A DNA stretch of 17,254 nt. Origin: AP-15 sp036404275 (GTDB taxonomy: Bacteria > Pseudomonadota > Alphaproteobacteria > ATCC43930 > CGMCC-115725). The DNA lies in assembly GCA_036404275.1 (NCBI GenBank), contig DASXAM010000069.1, forward strand, positions 1-17,254, given 5' to 3'. Position numbers and translations under genes: made by a program. Below, one piece after another: positions 6,865 to 13,072 of this stretch (positions are counted from its first letter, which is position 1; each line of letters opens with the position of its first letter). Below the pieces are notes generated by a model. The model saw nothing but the letters and a program-made list of their open reading frames with translations, had not been told where the DNA came from and did not search any database.

Positions 6865-9800
6865 TCACGCGACGAAGGTGATGTCGGCGGCAGTCAGGGT
6901 GGGGTGGGCGGAGAGCGTGGCGATTTCGCGCGAGCTGCCGGCGCTGCCTTGCGCGCCGAAGAAGAGCGCGCCGGTTCTGGTGTTATAGGCGAAGCGCTGG
7001 GTCGGGGTGGTGAAGCTACCGGTCGGGTTGGCGGTGAAAAGGGTCGCGGCGACCGGGTTTTTGCCAAGGTCGAAGCCCTTTTCGCTGAACGCGACCGTGT
7101 CGAGGTTGTGAGTGAAATCGGCGATCGTGTTGGTGTCGGGGCTCGCGGCCGTGCCCGGTGTCGTCAGCCGGAACTGGTCGGCGCCGGCGCCGCCGACCAG
7201 CACCTCGTTGCGCCCGGCGATCAATGTGTCCGCGGCCGAGCCGCCGTCGAGCACCGCGGCGTTCCTTGCCGCGAGGGCCGCCCCGCTCAGCGTGTTGCCG
7301 TTGTTGCCGCCGAACACCATGATCAGGGCGCCAGCGAGCCCGGCAAAGTTCCCGTTTTGCAAGCTCAGATTGTTCGGGCCGCCGCTCGCCAACAGATAGG
7401 TCCCGAACCCGTTGACCTTGGCGATTCCGAGCGTGCCGGGGCTCGTCAAATCGATCGTGTTGACGCCGCTGCCGCCGGCGAGCGTATCACGGCCAATTGC
7501 GGCGGCGCTCAGCGTCACAACATCGTTTTCGAGGCCGCCGGTAAATTTGTCGGCGCCGCCCGCCGCGACATAGGTCAACGTCTTGCCCGCGCTTGCCGCG
7601 GTCTCGCGCGTGGCGCTCAAGAGATTGTTGCCGGTGGCTCCGGCGGTGATCATCACTGCGCCGCCGCTCAACGTCCGGTCGGTCCAAGTCACGGTGTTAT
7701 TGCCGGCGGCGAGGTGGATGGCGCGGAATCCGGTGACCCGGGTGAGCTTGACCGTGCCGGCAGTCCGCAACTGGAGCGTGTTCCGGCCGGCGCCGCCGGT
7801 CAGCGTGTCGCGGCCGACCGCACCGGCTGTCGCCTTGACGACATCGTTCTCGAGCCCGCCGATAAAGGTCGCCGTCCCTGAGCCGGCGGTAAAGGTGAAG
7901 GTCTTGCCCTGGCTCGACGCGCCGGCCTTCGAGGCGTCGATCACATCGTTCTCGGATCCGGCGACAAACGAGCCCGAGCCGGTCCGAGTGATGTATTTGA
8001 GCGTCGTTCCTGCGGCGGTGACGCTCGATGCGTCGATCTTGTTCGTGCCGCTGGCCCGGGCATTGATCGTCACCGCACCGCCGCGCAACGTGTTGGCGGC
8101 CACGGTGACGATGTTGTTGCCGATCGCCAGATTGACCGTGGCGAACTTGCTGACCCTGGCGAGCTTGATCGTGCCGGCGCTCGCCAGATTGAGCGTGTTC
8201 TTGCCGCTGCCGCCGGTCAGCGTGTCGCGGCCGACTGCGGCGGCGTTCGCATTGACCACATCGTTTTCGAGCCCGCCGGTGAACTTTGCGGTTCCCGAGC
8301 CGGCGGTAAAGGTAAAGGTCTTGCCGAGGCTCGCCTTGGTGTCACGCGAGGCGTCGATCACATCGTTCTCGGATCCGGCAACAAACGAGCCCGAGCCGGT
8401 ATGGGTGATGTAGCTGAGGATTTTGCCTTTACTCGCCGCAGTAGCGCCTCCGGCTTTAATGCTGTTCGTGCCGGTCGTGGCGCGGGCGTTGATCGTCACC
8501 GCACCGCCGCTCAAAGTGAGGTTGGCGACGGTGACGGTGTTGTTGCCTGCGGACAGATTGACCGTGCCGAACTTTGCGACGCCGGTAAGATTGACCGCGC
8601 CGGCGCTGGTCAGATCGAGCGTGTTCTTGCCGCTGCCGCCGGTGAACGCCGCGCGGCTGACCGCCGCGGCGGTCGCCTTCAGCACGTCGTTCTCGAACCC
8701 GCCGGTGAATTTGTCGGTGCCGCCCCCGACGAGATAGGTCAGAGTTTTGCCTTTGCTCTTTGCCGTATCGCCGGTGGCGCTGACATTGTTGGTGCCGCTG
8801 GCTCCGGCGGTGATTGTTACCGGCGCGCCGGCCAAAGTCTTGTCGGCGAGCGTCACCGTATTATTGCCGGCTTCCAATTTGATCGAAGCAAAATTCTCGA
8901 CCCCGGCGAGCTTGACGATGCCGGCGCTTGTCAGGTCGAGCGTGTTGCTGCCGCTGCCCCCGGTCAGCGTCGCCCGACCGACCGCCGCCGCGCTAATCTT
9001 GACCACGTCGTTCTCGAACCCGCCGGTGAATGTCTCGGTGCCGCTGCCGGCGCGATAAGTGAGGGTTTTGCCCTTGCTCGCCGCGGTGTCGCGCGATGCG
9101 TCGATGCTGTCGTTGCCGGTGGCGCCGGCTGTGATCGTTACCGGCCTGCCGCTCAATGTCTTGTCGCCGAGGGCAACAATGTTGTTGCCGGCCGCCAGGC
9201 CGATCGCGGCGAAATTGCCGACGCCGACAAGGCTGAAATTGCCGGCGGTGGTCAGCGTCAACCGATTTTTGCCGCTGCCGCCGGTCAAGGTGTCGGCGGT
9301 GACTGCGGCGGCGCTGACCTTGACCAAATCGTTTTCGAAATGGCCGGTAAAATTGGAGATTCCGGAACCGGCGGTAAAAACAAAGGTCTTGCCGGTGCTC
9401 GCCTTGGTGTCGCTCGAAATGTCGACGACATCGTTCTCGAAGTGGCCAGTGAAGCTGCCCGATCCGGACGGCGTAAGGTAGCGCAATGTGCTGGTTTTGC
9501 TCTTTTCCGTGTCGCCCGACGCGTCGATGCGGTTGCTGCCGGTGGCGCCGCCGGTGATCGTCACCACACCGCCGCGCAAGGTGTTGTCGAAGACGGTGAC
9601 GGTATTGGTGCCGGCCGCCAGGCTGACTGCGCCGAACCTGCTTGTCCTCGCAAGATCGACTTTACCGGCGCTCGTCAAATTCAACTGGTTTTTTCCGCCG
9701 CCGCCGTCCAGCGTGTCGCGGCTTGCCGCAGCCGCATTGAGCTTCAGCACATCCTTTTCGAACCCGCCGATAAAGCTGTCGATGCCGCCGCCCGGGAGAT

Positions 9801-12123
9801 AGGTCAGCGTCGCGCCCGCACTCGCCTTGCTGACTTCCGACGCGTCGATCTTGTTTGAGCCGTTGGCGCGGGCCTTGATCGTCACGGCGCCGCCGCTCAA
9901 CGTATTGTCGAATACGCTGACGGTGTTGTTGCCGCTCGCCAGGTTGACGACGCCGAACTTGCTGACCCTGGCGAGCTTGACCGTGCCGGCGCTGGTCAGG
10001 TCGAGCGTGTTGCCGCCGCTGCCGCCGGTCAGCGTGTCATGGCCGACCGCGGCGGCGCTGGCTTTGACGAGATCGTTCTCGAACCCGCCGGCGAATTTAT
10101 CGATGCCTGTCTTGGCCAGATAGGTCAGCGTTTGGCCGGCGCTCGCCTTGGTGTCGCGCGATGCGTCGATGCTGTTGTTGCCGCTGCCGGTCGCGACGAT
10201 GGTGACGGGGCCGCCGCCGAGCGTCGCGTCGCCGAGCGTCACCCGGTTCCCACGGGCCGCCAAATTGATTGTCGGAACGCCGCTGACCCCGGTCAATGTT
10301 GCTGCACCGGCACTCGTCAGCGTGAGGGTGTTGGCGCCGCCGTTGCCTTTGATGGTAGTGCCGGCCAGCGCCGCAGCCAACGCGTCGATCGTCCAGCTGG
10401 CGCCGGCGGCGACCTTGATCGTGCCGATATTGGTGAAATCGATGCCGAGCACCTTGAGCGTGCCCGCCGCCGAGCCCGACGCCAATTCCAGCGTGCTGCC
10501 TTTGCCGCCGCCGACGACCTTGCCCCCGAATGTCCCTGCCGGATCGAGGATCAGGCGGCCCGCACCAGCGGCCATCTTCACGGCGCCGTTGATCGTGCCG
10601 GCATTGGTCACGGTGCCGGTGAACGACAATGACGAAGCGAGGCTCAGTCTCGCGCCGGCGTCGACCTTGAGCGCACCCCCTGCGGCCACGGAGAGGCTAG
10701 CGGCGTTCAGCGTGCTGCCGGGGCCGATTTCGAGCGAGCCGGCATCGCTGAGGCTATTGTTGGTCGTATACGTCCGGCCGCCAAGCACGGCAAGCGAACC
10801 GCCTGCCGCAATCGTCGTCAATGTCGTCTCGATCGCGACCTGGGCCTTGGCCGTGGTATCGAGGCTGCGCACCACCGACCCCTTGCCGCTCAAGGTCAAA
10901 TCCGCCGCAAGCGTGGCCACCCTGGCATTGTTCGGAAGCTGCAGAATCCCTTTGGCGTCGACCTCGAAGCTGCCTCCGTTGAGTGTCGTGCCCGACAAAT
11001 TGGTCAGGCCGCCGGTGCTAAAATCGATTTTGCCGCCATTGCCGGCGACCATATTGCCGCTATTGGTGAAGCTCTTGGTATCGACGGCGAAAACGCCGCC
11101 TTCGATATCGATCGTCGCGGCGGAGAGCGTGCCCTTCAGCGTCGTTCTGCCGGCGGTTTGAGTAAACGCATTGCCGCCGGTTACCTCGAGCGTCGCAAAA
11201 CGGTCGATGCCGATCCTGCCGGCATTGTTCGCGGCCCCGGCGACCGTCATTGTCGCCTCCTGGCTCGCCGAGCCAAAGACCTGCAAATTGCCGCCGGCGC
11301 GGTTATCGAGCCGGCCCAGCGTCGCCGTCGTCGGCGCACTGAGGCTCGCATCGTTCGGCCCTACCTGCACGACACCCGTATTGACGAGCGCGCCGCCGAT
11401 CGTGAGCCGGCCGCCGCCGTCGCCCGAGCCGATTTCCAGGTCGAGCGTGCCGCTATTGGTGTAATCGCCGGTGACGGTCAGCGCGGCCGTTCCGCCCAAC
11501 GTGAATGTGCCGCTGTTGGCGAAATCACTGCTCAAGGTCAGCGGCGCGGTATTGGCCAGGGTAAAGCTGCCGGCATTGTCGGTGAAACCGGCGCCGTTGC
11601 CGCTGAATCGCAATGTCGCCTGATGTGACGCCGAGCCCAGGACCAAAAAGGCAGTACCGGCGCGATTGACGAGCCCGCCGAGCGTCACGACGGTCGGTGC
11701 GCCCAGATTGTTGGCAACGCTGCCGACCTGCACGACCTCCCGATTGTCGAGCGTGCCGCCCACGGTGAGCGCGCCGCCGCCGTCACCGGAAAGGGTGTCA
11801 AGGCTGAGGATGCCGTGATTGGTGACGGCGCCGGCGACTGTCAGCGTCGCCGTGCCGACGAGCGCCAGCCTGCCGCTGTTGCCGATTCCGCCCGCGCCGA
11901 CCAGGTTGCCGGCAACATCGGTAATCTCCAGCGCGGCACCAGCGTTGCTGATCGTGATCGCCCGGACGGCAATCGTCGCGGTCGAGGTAGCGTCTTCGGA
12001 GACGGTGTAGGACCCGGGCGCGTCAATGACCGCGGTATCGCCGGATCCGGGCACGACGCCGCCGGTCCAATCGGCGGCGTTGGTCCAGTTGTCGTTGGTA
12101 TCCAGCCAGTGCCGTACCGCCAT
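6865..12123 (-). CDS. Giant RTX-like beta-repeat protein, probable type I secreted surface protein
   Basis: A 1752-residue Gly/Ala/Thr/Asn-rich protein with almost no Cys. It starts MAVRHWLDTNDNWTNAADW, a pattern common at the head of secreted beta-helix proteins, and no cleavable Sec signal is seen. A beta-rich region (about 40-580) with a duplicated block follows. Eight tandem units span residues 589-1545 and a ninth is partial. The C-terminal part has LDGGSAADTL (1625-1634) and GGAGAD (1644-1649), true RTX-type repeats. It ends in a roughly 55-residue module, NPTGSFTTP to ITFVA, with the hydrophobic tail typical of type I secretion substrates. Export as an adhesin or matrix protein is the best inference; no ABC exporter is in the window. 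The ATG at 12123 is chosen over an upstream start at 12165 because GGGGAGGG lies 5 nt before it. Confidence 0.85.
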   Translation of the reverse strand: MAVRHWLDTNDNWTNAADWTGGVVPGSGDTAVIDAPGSYTVSEDATSTATIAVRAITISNAGAALEITDVAGNLVGAGGIGNSGRLALVGTATLTVAGAVTNHGILSLDTLSGDGGGALTVGGTLDNREVVQVGSVANNLGAPTVVTLGGLVNRAGTAFLVLGSASHQATLRFSGNGAGFTDNAGSFTLANTAPLTLSSDFANSGTFTLGGTAALTVTGDYTNSGTLDLEIGSGDGGGRLTIGGALVNTGVVQVGPNDASLSAPTTATLGRLDNRAGGNLQVFGSASQEATMTVAGAANNAGRIGIDRFATLEVTGGNAFTQTAGRTTLKGTLSAATIDIEGGVFAVDTKSFTNSGNMVAGNGGKIDFSTGGLTNLSGTTLNGGSFEVDAKGILQLPNNARVATLAADLTLSGKGSVVRSLDTTAKAQVAIETTLTTIAAGGSLAVLGGRTYTTNNSLSDAGSLEIGPGSTLNAASLSVAAGGALKVDAGARLSLASSLSFTGTVTNAGTINGAVKMAAGAGRLILDPAGTFGGKVVGGGKGSTLELASGSAAGTLKVLGIDFTNIGTIKVAAGASWTIDALAAALAGTTIKGNGGANTLTLTSAGAATLTGVSGVPTINLAARGNRVTLGDATLGGGPVTIVATGSGNNSIDASRDTKASAGQTLTYLAKTGIDKFAGGFENDLVKASAAAVGHDTLTGGSGGNTLDLTSAGTVKLARVSKFGVVNLASGNNTVSVFDNTLSGGAVTIKARANGSNKIDASEVSKASAGATLTYLPGGGIDSFIGGFEKDVLKLNAAAASRDTLDGGGGKNQLNLTSAGKVDLARTSRFGAVSLAAGTNTVTVFDNTLRGGVVTITGGATGSNRIDASGDTEKSKTSTLRYLTPSGSGSFTGHFENDVVDISSDTKASTGKTFVFTAGSGISNFTGHFENDLVKVSAAAVTADTLTGGSGKNRLTLTTAGNFSLVGVGNFAAIGLAAGNNIVALGDKTLSGRPVTITAGATGNDSIDASRDTAASKGKTLTYRAGSGTETFTGGFENDVVKISAAAVGRATLTGGSGSNTLDLTSAGIVKLAGVENFASIKLEAGNNTVTLADKTLAGAPVTITAGASGTNNVSATGDTAKSKGKTLTYLVGGGTDKFTGGFENDVLKATAAAVSRAAFTGGSGKNTLDLTSAGAVNLTGVAKFGTVNLSAGNNTVTVANLTLSGGAVTINARATTGTNSIKAGGATAASKGKILSYITHTGSGSFVAGSENDVIDASRDTKASLGKTFTFTAGSGTAKFTGGLENDVVNANAAAVGRDTLTGGSGKNTLNLASAGTIKLARVSKFATVNLAIGNNIVTVAANTLRGGAVTINARASGTNKIDASSVTAAGTTLKYITRTGSGSFVAGSENDVIDASKAGASSQGKTFTFTAGSGTATFIGGLENDVVKATAGAVGRDTLTGGAGRNTLQLRTAGTVKLTRVTGFRAIHLAAGNNTVTWTDRTLSGGAVMITAGATGNNLLSATRETAASAGKTLTYVAAGGADKFTGGLENDVVTLSAAAIGRDTLAGGSGVNTIDLTSPGTLGIAKVNGFGTYLLASGGPNNLSLQNGNFAGLAGALIMVFGGNNGNTLSGAALAARNAAVLDGGSAADTLIAGRNEVLVGGAGADQFRLTTPGTAASPDTNTIADFTHNLDTVAFSEKGFDLGKNPVAATLFTANPTGSFTTPTQRFAYNTRTGALFFGAQGSAGSSREIATLSAHPTLTAADITFVA
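7489..10359 (-). repeat. Eight tandem coding repeat units of 107 or about 140 residues
   Basis: In protein order the units are 10359-10039 (107 aa), 10038-9718 (107), 9717-9295 (141), 9294-8974 (107), 8973-8653 (107), 8652-8227 (142), 8226-7810 (139) and 7809-7489 (107). A partial ninth starts at 7488. A typical unit reads DTLTGGSGxNTLDLTSAG, then LAxGNNTV, TLSGGAVTI, IDASxDTxASxGKTLTY, and FTGGFENDVVKxSAAAVGR. The boundaries keep exact reading-frame spacing, and the four complete 107-residue units counted from 10038 align without gaps. The three long units each contain one extra copy of a sub-element of about 34 residues, running from IDAS to ENDVV. Confidence 0.9.
7931..8400 (-). repeat. 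53-bp near-identical direct repeat pair inside the repeat array
   Basis: Positions 7931-7983 and 8348-8400 are identical except for one base. They are 417 bp apart, exactly the length of the 139-residue unit between them. They encode the extra sub-element of the two adjacent long units (TGSGSFVAGSENDVIDAS). This points to a recent tandem duplication of a whole long unit. Confidence 0.85.
11206..11787 (-). repeat. Duplicated block of about 73 residues in the N-terminal half
   Basis: Residues 113-185 (nt 11787-11569) and 234-306 (nt 11424-11206) align without gaps. Shared anchors are GDGGGxLTxGGxL, VVQVG, APTxxTLGxL, NRAG and GSAS. Roughly half the residues are identical by eye. The copies are 121 residues apart, so the N-terminal region was built by an older duplication than the central array. 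Confidence 0.75.
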
Positions 12124-12128
12124 CCGAT

Positions 12129-12136
12129 CCCTCCCC
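12129..12136 (-). promoter_or_regulatory. Ribosome-binding site of the giant repeat protein
   Basis: Read on the minus strand, GGGGAGGG sits 5 nt before ATG 12123. It decides this start against the longer frame opening at 12165. Confidence 0.75.
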
Positions 12137-12176
12137 GTCCGGCCCGGACGGTCGCAATTCGACAATTCTCGGGCAG

Positions 12177-12226
12177 GCGACGGGGAGCGGGTCCGCGGCG
12201 AGCGCCGCGAAAGCGGCTTCCGTCGC
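12177..12226 (-). terminator. Weak inverted repeats between the remnant and the giant gene
   Basis: GCGACGG (12177-12183) can pair with CCGTCGC (12220-12226), enclosing GCCGC-GAAA-GCGGC (12204-12217). The structure lies between the end of the adhesin remnant and the ribosome-binding site of the giant gene. It could attenuate read-through, but there is no T-run and the arms are short. The 12124-12241 gap holds no clear promoter. Confidence 0.2.
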
Positions 12227-12241
12227 TCGGGCGAGGCGACC

Positions 12242-12815
12242 CTAAAGGGTGGGCCGGGAGCAGGACAAGCTCAATTCGTCGTCACAAGCGACGCCGGTCA
12301 GGCGCGGCTGGTCGGAGAGAGTGGCGATCAGCAGGAGCGAACTGCCTTGCGCGTCGCCATGGGCGTCGTAGAACAGGCGGCCGTTGCTCGTGTCATAGGC
12401 AGAGCTCTGGGCCGCGGTGGTGAAGCTGCCGGTCGGGTTCGACGTGAACAGGGTCGCCGCTTTAGGACTGGGAGCGAGGGTGACGCCGGCCCTGCTCAAC
12501 GAGGATGCTGCCGTCGTTGATTACGGTACCCGGGCCATCGACGATTTTTATGCCGGTGTAGCCCTCTATCACGCCGAATTTGGTGTTGGTGACCGAGCCG
12601 CCGGGAGCGAGATAGATGCCGACACCTGGCGGCAGGGGCTCGCCCGTGATCGTGCCGCTGTTCTTGATGGTAGAGACCTTGGTTGCGCCGGGTCTCGGTA
12701 GACGGCGTAGTGATAATCCGGTTTGAGATCGTGACGCGGCGTTCGATGAGGGGCTGGTATAAAGTGCCGGATCAAGCTTGATCCCGATGTTCGTGCTGTT
12801 GCTGGTCGTCGTCAC
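12242..12815 (-). pseudogene. Decayed RTX/adhesin paralogue with deleted middle and frame changes
   Basis: A GTG at 12815 opens MTTTSNSTNIGIKLDPALYTSP, a usual N-terminus for beta-repeat adhesins. Coherent protein then moves between frames: LIERRVTISN in one, DYHYAVYRDPAQP in a second, and STIKNSGTITG, GIYLAPGGSVTN and GTVINDG back in the first, which stops at 12462. An overlapping frame (12499-12242) continues with LSRAGVTLAPSPKAATLFTS and NPTGSFTTAAQ. This matches the C-terminal module of the giant protein (KGFDLGKNPVAATLF and NPTGSFTTPTQ). A full-length gene thus appears to have lost its central region and picked up several frameshifts. The extreme C-terminus also lacks the expected hydrophobic ending in frame. 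Sequencing error could explain single shifts but not the missing middle. Confidence 0.75.
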
Positions 12816-12820
12816 TCATT

Positions 12821-12830
12821 CCTCCCTCCC
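12821..12830 (-). promoter_or_regulatory. Strong ribosome-binding site of the adhesin remnant
   Basis: GGGAGGGAGG, read on the minus strand, lies 5 nt before the GTG at 12815. An ATG in another frame (12819-12817) is only 1 nt from the motif and opens just 15 codons, so the GTG is the natural start. Confidence 0.65.
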
Positions 12831-12880
12831 AGCGAGCACGGCCTAGCCTGCCGGTGCGCGCGTTATCCACTATTGGTCTA

Positions 12881-12909
12881 ATCCTAAAGTATCAAATCAG
12901 GTATTTCAA
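12881..12909 (-). promoter_or_regulatory. Candidate sigma-70 promoter toward the surface-protein block
   Basis: Read on the minus strand, TTGAAA (12909-12904) and TAGGAT (12886-12881) are separated by exactly 17 bp. Matches to consensus are five of six (TTGACA) and four of six (TATAAT). It lies in an AT-rich island about 65 bp before the GTG of the remnant. It could also serve the giant gene by read-through. Confidence 0.4.
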
Positions 12910-13014
12910 GATCGTATCACGACAGACATCATTTTGCGCATTCTCAGCATCATGATCACTAATGATTTCATTTTCTCCTAAGAAAACGTGGCCGCGGAGC
13001 GGATGGTGATGCCA

Positions 13015-13043
13015 TTGACGTAATCAGCCGATCCCGTTCAAAT
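13015..13043 (+). promoter_or_regulatory. Candidate sigma-70 promoter of the TPR operon
   Basis: TTGACG (13015-13020) and TCAAAT (13038-13043) are separated by 17 bp, matching five of six and four of six consensus bases. The element lies 29 bp before the ATG at 13073. It is divergent from the candidate at 12881-12909. An ATCAT-N8-ATGAT inverted repeat (12949-12966) sits between the two. Confidence 0.35.
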
Positions 13044-13072
13044 TACAAAGGTCGTAGATCAATCGGGCGACG

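Noticed and set aside
8401..9858. Long plus-strand open frame (485 codons) opposite the repeat array, with others at 7583-8413 and 10148-11161
   Set aside because: They are antisense to a clearly structured repeat protein, and their own periodicity simply mirrors the 107-codon repeat. No ribosome-binding site or recognisable domain was found; high GC lowers stop-codon frequency.
7489..10359. Regular DNA repeats considered as a CRISPR or satellite array
   Set aside because: Periods are 321 or about 420 bp and strictly in frame within one long coding region. There are no short identical repeats with unique spacers.
12775..12819. Fifteen-codon frame from an ATG just after the strong ribosome-binding site of the remnant
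   Set aside because: The ATG is only 1 nt from the ribosome-binding motif, and the peptide (Asp/Gln/His-rich) has no support. The overlapping GTG frame has the correct spacing and adhesin-like coding.
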